This document shows positions 5,196 to 13,521 of a DNA stretch of 64,000 bases, in pieces. Below the pieces are notes generated by a model. The model saw nothing but the letters and a program-made list of their open reading frames with translations. It made no database searches and was not told the DNA's origin. A program made the position numbers and the translations under genes. Origin of the DNA: Betaproteobacteria bacterium (GTDB taxonomy: Bacteria; Pseudomonadota; Gammaproteobacteria; Burkholderiales; JACQAP01); the NCBI GenBank assembly GCA_016194905.1, contig JACQAP010000021.1:1-64000 (forward strand), written 5' to 3'. Each line of letters begins with the position of its first letter. Positions within the stretch are counted from its first letter, which is position 1.

Positions 5196-7490
5196 TTAAG
5201 GTTTCTGGCCCATCGTGTACTTGACACCGACCCAGAACGCACGCGGCGCACCGGTCGAGCGGAATTGCTCACCCGTCACATTACTGGCATCAAAAGTCCG
5301 CCCCGGACCGTTGAAAAAGTTCTCCCCGAGAACGCCCAGCGTTTCGTAGTCCTTGTCGAAAACATTGTTGATCCGGCCAAAAAACATGAGTTGCTTGGTG
5401 TACTGAACCCGCGCGTCCAGATTGACGAGGGTATAGCCCGGCACTTTGCCATTGGCATCCTGGTTATTCTCGTCGCCGCGGGCATACTGGGAAGAGAAAA
5501 ACATGATATTGGTCCCCATCGAAACGGTTTCGGTAAAATCGACCTCCGCGCGCAGCTTGACAGAATGTACCGGAATGCCGGGAATCTTGTTGCCGGGAGA
5601 AACCTGGATATCGCCATTGGCGTCTGCCGAGGAGTTGCTGGGACTGTTCAGCGTCAGCGCGGAAACGAATTTCGCGTCGATGTACCCGTAGTTCATGGCC
5701 AGGCTCAGCTTTTGGACGCGTCCGTGAATGCCAAGTTCCAACCCTTGCCGGCGGGTTTTGCCGGCGTTCTGGAAAAAGCCGGCATTCACAGCGCCCCCGC
5801 TGGAGATGAAGATGATGTCGTTGTTCAGGTCGGTGCGATAGGCCGCCGCGCTCCATCCAAAGCTTTCAGCCCAACGGCCGCGCGCGCCGATTTCAGTGGT
5901 CTTGGCCACCACCTTTTCCAGCGGCGGGTCGGCGAGGAAGTTATTGGGCAAACGGCACGGGGCGGCTGGGTCGGCGCAGGTCAGCTCGATCGGCGTCGGC
6001 GCGCGCATGCCCTCGCTATAGGAAACATAGGTGGTCAACGCCGCGCTCGGGTTGAAGTTCAGACCTGCAGCGGGATTGAAGCGCTTGAAGGTATGATCGC
6101 CGTTGAGTGGGGCGTCCAGTCCAGTCCTGTCCTTGATCGTGACATTTGCCCAGTTGTATCGGCCTGACAGGGTCAGATGCCACCGCTCGCTGAACGAGTA
6201 CACGTCCGTGAAATAAAGCCCGTAGTAGTCGTTGGTGGTATCGACATCGGTCTGGAGGGTGGTTACCCCGGAGCCCACTGTCCCGCGATCAGACGTGAAG
6301 TCCGCCTCTTCTTCGGTCTGCGAAAAACGGGTCCGGCCGAGATCGGCGCTGGCACCGACGGTGAGATTGTTCTTCTTGCCGCCGAGATCGCCGAGCAAAC
6401 TCACCTGCAATGAGCCGCCGTAGCCGTTCGTCTCGATCTTGCTGCGATCGTTGAAGGCCTGCGGCTCTCCGGAAGCGAAGCCACCTGCGCATGCAAATGG
6501 ATTCAGCAAAAGCTTCTCACAGTCGTTGTTGACGTTGCTGCTGAAGTTGTCGTTCGTGTAGCGCCGGTAATAGACATTCCCGGCAAGCAGCCTGTCGGCG
6601 GTCAGAAAGTGACTTGCGCGGGCATTCAGAAAGGCGACCTGGTTTTCGTTGCGGTCCGGCCAGGTATAAGCCTGTTTGCGCGTATCCAGCCAGCCGATCG
6701 GCAGCGCCTGCGTGCCTTCCAATTTGTTGTCGGCGAGCATCAGCGAGACATCGACATCGGTATCCTCCCGCTCCCATCCCACCTTGCCGAATACGGTCTT
6801 GATGCGGCTCGGCGAATGCTCCCGCCAACCATCTTCGTCGAGAAAATTGCCGGCAAGAAACAGGTCTGCCTTCTCGCTGTGAGCGCCATATTCGACTTCG
6901 GCAGCCTTCCTGCCCCACGAGCCCCCGGACAATGAAACCGATGCACCCGGGTACTGAAAACCCGACTTCGTGCTCACGGACAGCGCGGCACCCAGCGTGT
7001 TGAGGCCGAATACCGGATTGGATCCGGGAATCAGGGTGACGGTGGAAATTGCGTTCTGAGGAATCAGGTCCCAGTTCACCACGTCGCCGAACGGCTCGTT
7101 CACGCGCACGCCATCGACGAACACCGACAGGCCTTGTGGCGTGCCGAGCAGCGGGGAAGCGGTGAGACCGCGGAAGTTGACGTCCGGCTGAAACGGGTTG
7201 TTCTGCCCATGATTGAGCGTGACACCGCCGAGGTTGTTATCCAGATATTCGGAGAGGTCCAGCGTTTTCTGCTTCTGAATATCGGCGCCGGTGGTGGTTT
7301 GTACATTCGCCGGCACTTGGCTGACCGGTACCCCGATTCCCTGGATCGGCGTCGTACCGATGACTTCGACCGTCGGTGCTTCCAGTTCGGCTGCCGGATT
7401 GTCAGCGGCGCCGGCCAATCCGAAGGCAAAGGCGAGGGCAACGGAAAGTGCGAAACATGCCCGTGATTTCGGGCAAGTGTGAACGACCAT
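5196..7490 (-). CDS. TonB-dependent outer-membrane receptor
   Basis: The 764-residue protein has a signal peptide (to about residue 28, AGAADN) and a TonB-box-like stretch EAPTVEVIGT. A plug domain follows (about 50-170; includes NVQTTTGADIQK, FRGLTASPLLGTPQGLSVFVDGVRVNEPFG and the conserved SNPVFGLNTLGAAL). The rest is a 22-strand-type beta-barrel ending in RAFWVGVKYTMGQKP. The family imports metal chelates, vitamin B12, sugars or other large ligands using TonB/ExbBD energy. The ligand cannot be read from sequence. Co-transcription with a YVTN propeller and a shared promoter layout with PQQ dehydrogenase genes suggest a metallophore (for example for lanthanide or calcium) or an alcohol-related ligand; this is inference. 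Confidence 0.9.
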   Translation of the reverse strand: MVVHTCPKSRACFALSVALAFAFGLAGAADNPAAELEAPTVEVIGTTPIQGIGVPVSQVPANVQTTTGADIQKQKTLDLSEYLDNNLGGVTLNHGQNNPFQPDVNFRGLTASPLLGTPQGLSVFVDGVRVNEPFGDVVNWDLIPQNAISTVTLIPGSNPVFGLNTLGAALSVSTKSGFQYPGASVSLSGGSWGRKAAEVEYGAHSEKADLFLAGNFLDEDGWREHSPSRIKTVFGKVGWEREDTDVDVSLMLADNKLEGTQALPIGWLDTRKQAYTWPDRNENQVAFLNARASHFLTADRLLAGNVYYRRYTNDNFSSNVNNDCEKLLLNPFACAGGFASGEPQAFNDRSKIETNGYGGSLQVSLLGDLGGKKNNLTVGASADLGRTRFSQTEEEADFTSDRGTVGSGVTTLQTDVDTTNDYYGLYFTDVYSFSERWHLTLSGRYNWANVTIKDRTGLDAPLNGDHTFKRFNPAAGLNFNPSAALTTYVSYSEGMRAPTPIELTCADPAAPCRLPNNFLADPPLEKVVAKTTEIGARGRWAESFGWSAAAYRTDLNNDIIFISSGGAVNAGFFQNAGKTRRQGLELGIHGRVQKLSLAMNYGYIDAKFVSALTLNSPSNSSADANGDIQVSPGNKIPGIPVHSVKLRAEVDFTETVSMGTNIMFFSSQYARGDENNQDANGKVPGYTLVNLDARVQYTKQLMFFGRINNVFDKDYETLGVLGENFFNGPGRTFDASNVTGEQFRSTGAPRAFWVGVKYTMGQKP

Positions 7491-7615
7491 CTTGATTCCT
7501 CTCTATTATTATGTTTTGTTACCTGGCGGTAGCTTACCGCTCTCCCCCCGTAACGGCGGACTCGCATGCCTGGCCCGCCTGGCAGGGTAACCCAACGGGC
7601 AGGTGAGAGAATCTA

Positions 7616-7674
7616 AGTGCCGGAGCATGACCCTCGTCAGGGACGGCTTCCCAAGCGCATTGGGAAAAATTCCC
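7616..7674 (-). promoter_or_regulatory. shared-type promoter of the TonB receptor operon
   Basis: On the minus strand a GGGAATTTTTCCC palindrome starts at 7674, a GGGAA half-site starts 22 bases on (7652), and TTAGAT, a plausible -10, starts 58 bases on (7616). The same two distances occur upstream of 28300, 31831 and 36921. The receptor start is about 120 bp downstream. Confidence 0.6.
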
Positions 7675-7773
7675 AACGTGTGGCTCGGCGGGGTGCCGCA
7701 GCGCCATCGGAATGCTCGTGATGCGGGCTGCAAAGTCGTTGCGCGTGGAATTTCCCGGACGGCGTCTGACTTT

Positions 7774-7786
7774 GGGAATATTTCCC
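7774..7786. promoter_or_regulatory. second GGGAA-TTCCC palindrome in the divergent region
   Basis: GGGAATATTTCCC is a perfect 5-bp inverted repeat with a 3-bp centre, related to the operator at 7662-7674 and 112 bp from it. GGAATTTCCC at 7747-7756 is a third, weaker copy. They lie between the TonB receptor (leftward) and the sensor kinase (rightward, start 7853). The 22/58 spacing of the shared promoter is not met here, so this may be an autoregulatory or distal site. Confidence 0.4.
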
Positions 7787-7852
7787 TTGTTGGCCCGGGG
7801 AGCTTCCGCTATATAGCTTCTACAGTCCGCTTCGTGCTTCCGGCTTCCTTTC

Positions 7853-9178
7853 ATGAGACCCTTTCGGAACGGCCCGCAAGGGTCCCCGGCCAGCGTAGTG
7901 CACCCTTCCCTGCGTCGGGACCTGTTCGTGGTCGGTGCCGTGACGCTGTTGACGTTCGTGTTGTCCAGCGCGTTCGAGTTGAACGAATGGGTCGAGAAAC
8001 TCACCGGGCCGCATGAGGCCTACCAGGTCGACGAGCTTCCGCTGACGGTCCTGGCAATGGCGATGGCACTGGCCTGGTTCTCCTGGCGCCGATCAAGACA
8101 GGTGTTGGAACAAGTGGCATTGCGCCTGGGCAGCGAAGAGCAGTATCGGATGCTGTTCATGGAGAACCTCGCCGGCAATCTGCTGGCGTCGATCGACGGA
8201 AAGATCAAGCTTGCCAATCCGGCGGCGGCCGCATTGCTTGGATTCAATGACGCGGGCGAATTGAACGGCCGTTCGCTCGAAGAGTTTTACGTCGAGCGCG
8301 AACAATGGGGGATGCATTGCAGCACGCTGCTGCGCGGCGGGAAGATTGAATTGCCGCTGCTGCAACTGAGGCGGAACGATGGCAAGTTTGTACAGGCGGT
8401 GGCGAAATTGTCGGCGCGGCTTTCGCCCACGCGTGAACCCGAACTGCACATGTACGTCGCGGATATCACCGACGTAACGCTGATGCAGACCGAGCTTGCG
8501 AGTGCGCTGGAAGACAACCGCCGGCTGTCGCAGCGCTCGATGCAGGTGCAGGAAGAGGAGCGCCGCAACCTGGCGCGCGAGCTGCACGACGAATTGGGCC
8601 AGAGCCTGAATGCGATCAAGGTCGACGCGGTGACGATTCGCGATCGCAGCGAGAACGCGGTCGAAGTGCGGCGCGGCGCCAAGGCGATCATCGAAGTGTC
8701 GGGGCAGGTCTACGACGTGGTTCGCAGCTTGATGCAACGCCTGCGCCCGGTCGCCCTGGACGAACTGGGTTTGCGCTCGGCCGTGGAGTACGGCGTGGAA
8801 CAGTGGCAGCGCCGCCATCCAGCGGTGCGTTGCAGTTTTGCGGCGCAGGGCGAACTGGACGACCTGAGCGAACAGATGAACATTACTTTGTATCGGCTGG
8901 CGCAGGAATGCCTGACCAACGTCGCCAAGCATGCGCAGGCAACGCGTGTGACGATTTCGCTTTCGCGTCCTATCTGCGGCGATCGGAGCGGCGAGGAAGT
9001 CCGTTTCGACTTCGAAGACAACGGATGCGGCTTCGATCCGGGCCTGCGCAACCAGGGGCTGGGGCTGGTGGGCCTGCGCGAGCGGGTGGAGGCGTTGGGT
9101 GGAAATTTCGATCTGCAAAGCGCGCCGGGTCAGGGTGTCCGCGTAAGTGCATCGATACCTGTGAAAGGCAAGCAATGA
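7853..9178 (+). CDS. sensor histidine kinase, NarL/HisKA_3 type with PAS domain
   Basis: Of 441 residues, the N-terminal part has one or two membrane segments (about 24-42 and 60-78), then a PAS domain (about 95-215). A dimerisation domain follows with the phospho-acceptor His in RNLARELHDELGQSLNAIK (about residue 245), and then a HATPase_c domain (DFEDNGCGFDPG and GLGLVGLRERVEALGG, about 385-415). This arrangement is typical of kinases partnered with LuxR-type regulators. The stop overlaps the regulator's start (ATGA), showing coupled expression. The short loop between the membrane segments may sense a periplasmic or membrane signal. Two-component systems of this type control PQQ alcohol oxidation in several proteobacteria, so a role in the PQQ genes of this window is plausible. 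Confidence 0.9.
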   Translation: MRPFRNGPQGSPASVVHPSLRRDLFVVGAVTLLTFVLSSAFELNEWVEKLTGPHEAYQVDELPLTVLAMAMALAWFSWRRSRQVLEQVALRLGSEEQYRMLFMENLAGNLLASIDGKIKLANPAAAALLGFNDAGELNGRSLEEFYVEREQWGMHCSTLLRGGKIELPLLQLRRNDGKFVQAVAKLSARLSPTREPELHMYVADITDVTLMQTELASALEDNRRLSQRSMQVQEEERRNLARELHDELGQSLNAIKVDAVTIRDRSENAVEVRRGAKAIIEVSGQVYDVVRSLMQRLRPVALDELGLRSAVEYGVEQWQRRHPAVRCSFAAQGELDDLSEQMNITLYRLAQECLTNVAKHAQATRVTISLSRPICGDRSGEEVRFDFEDNGCGFDPGLRNQGLGLVGLRERVEALGGNFDLQSAPGQGVRVSASIPVKGKQ

Positions 9179-9864
9179 ACGAATCAAGGGTTACGCCGGT
9201 GCGCGTGGTGCTGGTCGACGATCATGCGGTGGTGCGCGAGGGTTATCGCCGCCTGCTTGAACGCACCGACGATATCTCGGTGATCGCCGAGGTGGCCAGC
9301 GGCGAGGAGGCTTACCGCGTCGTCTGCGACATGCAGCCGGACGTAACGGTCATGGACATCAATCTACCCGGGATGGGCGGCATCGAAGTGGTACGCCGCG
9401 TCGTCGCGCGGCTGCCTGAAGCGAAGATTCTGATGTTCAGCATGCACGAGGACACCGTGTTCTCTTCGCGCGCGTTGCAGGCCGGCGCGCGCGGCTACGT
9501 CACCAAGTCGGCTGCGCCGGAAGTGCTGGTCGAAGCCGTGCGCCTGGTGGCGCAGGGCAAGCTCTATATCAGCCACGCGATGGCGCAGGAACTGGCGGTG
9601 CAGATGCTGCCCGGCCGGGACAATCCGATCGACGCGCTGTCGGCGCGCGAATTCGAAGTGTTCCGCCTGCTGGTGGCGGGACATTCCCTGCAGGAAATTT
9701 CGAGGATCCTGTGCCTGTCCTACAAGACGGTGGCGAACTATCAATCCAACATCAAGCACAAGCTCGACGTCAGCAATACGGCACAAGTCGTGCGCATAGC
9801 CCTGAGCCACGGCCTGATCGCGAGCGGTTCCGAATCCGAGGCGTTGCGCAACGAGACCGGTTGA
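9175..9864 (+). CDS. NarL/LuxR-family response regulator
   Basis: The receiver domain (residues 9-125) contains the acidic pair in VVLVDDHAVVREGY, the phospho-acceptor Asp in DVTVMDINLPGMGG, the Ser/Thr position in LMFSMHED and the Lys in GYVTKSAAPE. A LuxR-type helix-turn-helix follows (about 155-210; LSAREFEVFRLLVAG, ISRILCLSYKTVANY). The 229-residue length is normal. The ATG overlaps the kinase stop. It is a close relative of the regulator at 26034-26699, particularly around DDHAVVREGYR and GYVTKS. It is a candidate for binding the GGGAAATTTSCCC sites found at 7.6, 28.2, 31.7 and 36.9 kb. Confidence 0.92.
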   Translation: MNESRVTPVRVVLVDDHAVVREGYRRLLERTDDISVIAEVASGEEAYRVVCDMQPDVTVMDINLPGMGGIEVVRRVVARLPEAKILMFSMHEDTVFSSRALQAGARGYVTKSAAPEVLVEAVRLVAQGKLYISHAMAQELAVQMLPGRDNPIDALSAREFEVFRLLVAGHSLQEISRILCLSYKTVANYQSNIKHKLDVSNTAQVVRIALSHGLIASGSESEALRNETG

Positions 9865-10023
9865 GGTGGGGGGAAAGATCCCCGCCGATGTCCGGCAAGA
9901 GTCCCTGTAACCCACGTCTGGCGGCGCATAGTCCTCGTTCCAGGGCTTGTTGACGGGGCATGATGCGCCGCAACGCGCGGGCGGGATTCCCCCAAACGCA
10001 ATCCCTCGCGCTAAACTCCAATC

Positions 10024-11421
10024 ATGAATCGTACGCTGATACTCAACGTGGTCGGCATGACGCCCGCCCTGCTGGCTCATGCACCGAATCTTGCCGCGCT
10101 GGCGAAGCAGGGCGCCGTGCGGCCGTTGCGGACGGTTATGCCGGCCGTGACCACGACGGTGCAATCCACCTTCGTTACCGGCACGCTGCCGCGCGATCAT
10201 GGCATCGTCGGCAACGGCTGGTATTTCCGCGATCTGTCGGAGATCTGGCTGTGGCGCCAATCCAACCGCCTGGTCGGCGGCGAAAAGTTATGGGACGCCG
10301 CCCGCCGGCGCGATCCATCCTTCACCTGCGCCAAGCTGTTCTGGTGGTACAACATGTATTCGACCGCGGACATCGCGGTTACGCCGCGGCCGATGTACCC
10401 GGCCGATGGACGCAAGCTTCCCGACATCTATACGCATCCGCCCGGGTTGCGCGACGAATTGCAGCGCTCGCTCGGCCAGTTTCCGCTGTTCCGTTTCTGG
10501 GGGCCCGCAGCCGACATCGTTTCCACGCGCTGGATCGGCCAGTCGGCATTGCAGGTGCTGGAGAAGAATCATCCGACCCTGACGCTGGCGTACCTTCCGC
10601 ATCTCGATTACAACCTGCAGCGCCTCGGCCCGAACCACCCAGCGATCGCACGCGACGTTGCGCAGGTAGACGAGGTCTGCGGCGAGTTGATCGCAGCGGC
10701 GCAGCGCGCCGGGATGCACGTCGTCGCGCTCTCCGAGTACGGCATCACCGAAGTATCGAAGCCGGTGCACATCAACCGCGCACTGCGCCAGGCCGGCTGG
10801 CTGCGCGTGCGCGACGAACTCGGGCGCGACCAGCTCGATGCCGGCGCATCCGACGCGTTCGCGCTCGCCGATCACCAGATCGCGCATGTCTACGTGGCGC
10901 GGCCGGAACTGGTCGACAAGGTTGCCGACCTGCTGCGCTCGCTGCCCGGCGTGGAACGCGTTCTCGACGAAGAGGGCAAGCGCGAGTTCGGCCTGGATCA
11001 TCCGCGTTCCGGGGAATTGGTGGCGATCTCGCGGGCCGACAGTTGGTTCACGTATTACCATTTCCTGGATGACGCGCGTGCGCCGGACTATGCGCGCACC
11101 GTGGATATCCATCGCAAACCGGGCTACGACCCGGTCGAGCTGTTTCTCGATCCCGGGCAGCCGCTGGTCAAGGCGCGCATTGCGTGGAAACTGGTGCAGA
11201 AAAAACTTGGGCTTCGTTATCTGATGGACGTGATCTCGCTGGATGCGACGCTCGTCAAAGGCTCGCACGGCCGCCCGACCGACAGTCCGGACGAGGGCCC
11301 GCTCTTCATCACGTCGGCGCCGGAACTACTGCAGGAAGGTCCGGTGGCAGCCACCGACGTGAAACGCCTGCTGCTCGAACATGTGTTCTCCGCACGCAGT
11401 ATGCTGAGGAGGGTGGCATGA
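10024..11421 (+). CDS. eboF: alkaline phosphatase/nucleotide pyrophosphatase family protein, EboF-like
   Basis: The 465 residues fit the type I phosphodiesterase/nucleotide pyrophosphatase fold. The probable nucleophile Thr lies in MPAVTTTVQSTFVTG (about 38-52), with DHGIVGNGWYF next to it. Metal-site candidates are HLDYNLQRLGPN (about 198) and ADHQIAHVY (about 282). No signal peptide is seen, so it is probably cytosolic. Position directly upstream of eboA, B, D, E and C identifies it as the phosphatase-like member of the ebo cluster, which is found in algae, cyanobacteria and scattered bacteria and is implicated in moving a metabolite precursor to the periplasm. Its stop (TGA within ATGA) abuts a repeat element rather than eboA. 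The functional substrate is unknown. Confidence 0.75.
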   Translation: MNRTLILNVVGMTPALLAHAPNLAALAKQGAVRPLRTVMPAVTTTVQSTFVTGTLPRDHGIVGNGWYFRDLSEIWLWRQSNRLVGGEKLWDAARRRDPSFTCAKLFWWYNMYSTADIAVTPRPMYPADGRKLPDIYTHPPGLRDELQRSLGQFPLFRFWGPAADIVSTRWIGQSALQVLEKNHPTLTLAYLPHLDYNLQRLGPNHPAIARDVAQVDEVCGELIAAAQRAGMHVVALSEYGITEVSKPVHINRALRQAGWLRVRDELGRDQLDAGASDAFALADHQIAHVYVARPELVDKVADLLRSLPGVERVLDEEGKREFGLDHPRSGELVAISRADSWFTYYHFLDDARAPDYARTVDIHRKPGYDPVELFLDPGQPLVKARIAWKLVQKKLGLRYLMDVISLDATLVKGSHGRPTDSPDEGPLFITSAPELLQEGPVAATDVKRLLLEHVFSARSMLRRVA

Positions 11422-11683
11422 GCAGGAAGCAGGGTCTGCCGAAGCGCGGAAGAGGGGCCCGGTACTTGTATGGGGATCTGACCGCGGAGGCAGACATGGG
11501 CGGGCCGGCAGCCCCATGCGTCCGTCTCAGGTCGCATCCCCATCAAAAGCGATGTGGCCCCTGCTCCACCTCGTCGGCCGCCCCATCGTTTTTTGATGGG
11601 GATGCGACCGCCCGCGATTGCCACCGGCCACCGACACGATGACCTTTGCGATGCGTAGATTCTTAAAAGAGGTGGCGGCATGA
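11422..11683 (+). repeat. bridging repeat element, copy 1 (between eboF and eboA)
   Basis: About 260 bp lie between the ATGA at the eboF stop and the ATGA at the eboA start. The copy at 15924-16326 is nearly identical over long blocks (for example GAGCAGGAAGCAGGGTCTGCC, GACCGCGGAGGCAGACAT, AGGTCGCATCCCCATCAAAA, GGGGATGCGACCGCCCGCGA). Internal inverted repeats of GCATCCCC/GGGGATGC predict strong hairpins. A frame opening with the left ATG (11418) runs to 11642, 37 bp before eboA, and could carry ribosomes across. No protein domain is seen. Confidence 0.65.
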
Positions 11684-12537
11684 CGCCCGAACTTCTGCTG
11701 AAGCAATGGCTGGAGTCCAGGCTGCCGGCCGATGCCCAAACCTGGCTTGCCGATGCCGCGGCAAAACTGCGCAATGGCAGCGACACCGAGCTATACCGGT
11801 CCATCAGCCTGGTTACCCGCAAGATCGGCAAAGCCGACCTCGCGCCCACCACCGCGGAACTGAAACAGGCTGGCGTGGCTCGCGAAGGCTGGAATCCGTC
11901 GGACTGGAGCCTGGATCAGGCGGCACGCATTTATCTGCTGCTCATGTCCGGCACGGATGGCGCGACTTTCCTGCGCCGCCTGGACCAGCTCTGCAACACG
12001 GCCGACGTCGGCGAGCTCGTGGCCTTTTATCGCGGTCTGCCGCTGTATCCGGATCAATCCCGTTACGTGTTGCGTGCCGCGGAAGGGATACGCACCAACA
12101 TGAAGGCGGTGTTCGAGGCCGTGGCGCACCGCAATCCGTATCCCGCAGAGCAACTATCCGAGCCTGCCTGGAACCAGATGGTGCTCAAGACATTGTTCAT
12201 CGGCAGTACGCTGCATCCGATCGTCGATCTGGACCGGCGCGCCAATCCCGTCCTGGCACGCATGCTCTGCGACTATGCCCACGAGCGCTGGGCGGCCGGG
12301 CGTCCGATCAGTCCCGAATTGTGGCGCTGCGTCGGGCCACATGCCACCGGCGATATGCTGCGCGACCTCGGGCGCGTTCTCGAAAAGGGCACGGCTCCCG
12401 AACGTAATGCGGCGGCGCTGGCGCTGGCGAGTTCGCCCGATCCGGCTGCGACGGGGTTATTGTGGGCGTATCCTGAACTGTCGATTGCCGTAAGCGAAAA
12501 CAAAGTGAGCTGGCAGACGCTGGCCGGCTCCGCCTGA
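11680..12537 (+). CDS. eboA: EboA family protein
   Basis: The 285 residues are mostly helical (KQWLESRLPADAQTWLADAAAKL, LDQAARIYLL, RNAAALALASSPDPAATG). There is no signal peptide and no known catalytic motif. The length and position match the EboA family of unknown function. A ribosome-binding site (AAGAGGTGG) supplied at the end of the bridging repeat precedes the ATG. The repeats of short helices resemble HEAT-like scaffolds, so an adaptor role is possible but unproven. Next in the operon is the TatD-like eboB, 27 bp downstream. Confidence 0.8.
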   Translation: MTPELLLKQWLESRLPADAQTWLADAAAKLRNGSDTELYRSISLVTRKIGKADLAPTTAELKQAGVAREGWNPSDWSLDQAARIYLLLMSGTDGATFLRRLDQLCNTADVGELVAFYRGLPLYPDQSRYVLRAAEGIRTNMKAVFEAVAHRNPYPAEQLSEPAWNQMVLKTLFIGSTLHPIVDLDRRANPVLARMLCDYAHERWAAGRPISPELWRCVGPHATGDMLRDLGRVLEKGTAPERNAAALALASSPDPAATGLLWAYPELSIAVSENKVSWQTLAGSA

Positions 12538-12564
12538 CCTGGTTCGTTTATCTGGAGACTAAAC

Positions 12565-13488
12565 ATGCGATTCATCGATCCCCACATTCACATGAGCGCG
12601 CGTACCACCGACGATTACGAGCGCATGGCCGCCGCCGGCATCGTTGCCCTGATCGAACCGGCTTTCTGGCTCGGTCAGCCGCGTACCCAGGTCGGCAGCT
12701 ACATCGATTACCTGTCCAGCCTGGTGGGTTGGGAACGCTTCCGCGCCGCACAATTCGGCATTCACCATTACTGCACCATCGGACTCAACAGCAAGGAAGC
12801 CAACAACGAGGCACTGGCGGAACAGGTGCTGGAAGTGCTGCCACGTTATCTGGTGAAGGAGGGCGTGGTGGCGGTCGGAGAGATCGGCTACGACGACCAG
12901 ACCCCGGTCGAAGACAAGTACTACCGCGCCCAGCTCGCGCTCGCCAAGGAATTCGACATGCTGGTGCAGGTGCATACGCCGCATCGCGACAAGAAGAGCG
13001 GTACCATTCGCAGCATGGAAGTCGCCGTGGAGATGGGTGTCAAACCGGAACATGTTGTGATCGACCACAACAATGAAGAGACGGTAAAGGACGTTCTCGA
13101 CCGCGGCTTCTGGGCGGCGTTCACCATCTATCCGAACACCAAGATGGGCAACGAGCGCATGGTGGAGGTGGCGCGCAAGTATGGCTCCAACCGCATATTC
13201 ATCGATTCCAGCGCGGACTGGGGCGTATCGGATCCGCTGGCGGTGCCGAAGACCGCACGGCTGATGCTGGATCGGGGCATCGCCGCCAAGGACGTCGAGG
13301 CGATCTGCTATGGCAATGCACTCAAGGCGTTCGGCCAGAGCGGGCAGATGAGAGAGGAGCATTGGCTTAATCCGGCGCCGATCGACCAGCGCATGCTGTT
13401 CGAGGGAAACTCCGTGCTGCGCGGACAAACACCGCGCGTGGGAGAGCCGGCGATCGTCGAGCGCACCGATTCGGTTGTATTCAAATAG
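12565..13488 (+). CDS. eboB: TatD-family metal-dependent hydrolase, EboB
   Basis: The protein has 307 residues. The metal-binding His pair is in DPHIHMSART at the N-terminus. Further ligand candidates are Glu in GEIGYDDQ (about 115), His in VQVHTPHRDKK (about 135), His in VIDHNNEE (about 168) and Asp in IDSSADWG (about 215). This is the amidohydrolase/TatD pattern on a TIM barrel. In the ebo cluster the enzyme's substrate is unknown; TatD nuclease activity should not be assumed. It is cytosolic, without a signal peptide, and is followed after 33 bp by eboD with a clear AAGAGGAAG ribosome-binding site. Confidence 0.85.
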   Translation: MRFIDPHIHMSARTTDDYERMAAAGIVALIEPAFWLGQPRTQVGSYIDYLSSLVGWERFRAAQFGIHHYCTIGLNSKEANNEALAEQVLEVLPRYLVKEGVVAVGEIGYDDQTPVEDKYYRAQLALAKEFDMLVQVHTPHRDKKSGTIRSMEVAVEMGVKPEHVVIDHNNEETVKDVLDRGFWAAFTIYPNTKMGNERMVEVARKYGSNRIFIDSSADWGVSDPLAVPKTARLMLDRGIAAKDVEAICYGNALKAFGQSGQMREEHWLNPAPIDQRMLFEGNSVLRGQTPRVGEPAIVERTDSVVFK

Positions 13489-13521
13489 GCCACCACCGCC
13501 AATCGCAACAAGAGGAAGCCA

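Noticed and set aside
11440-11640. Hairpin-rich repeats in the ebo cluster as a CRISPR array
   Set aside because: No regular repeat-spacer periodicity; the similarity is between two whole elements 4.5 kb apart.
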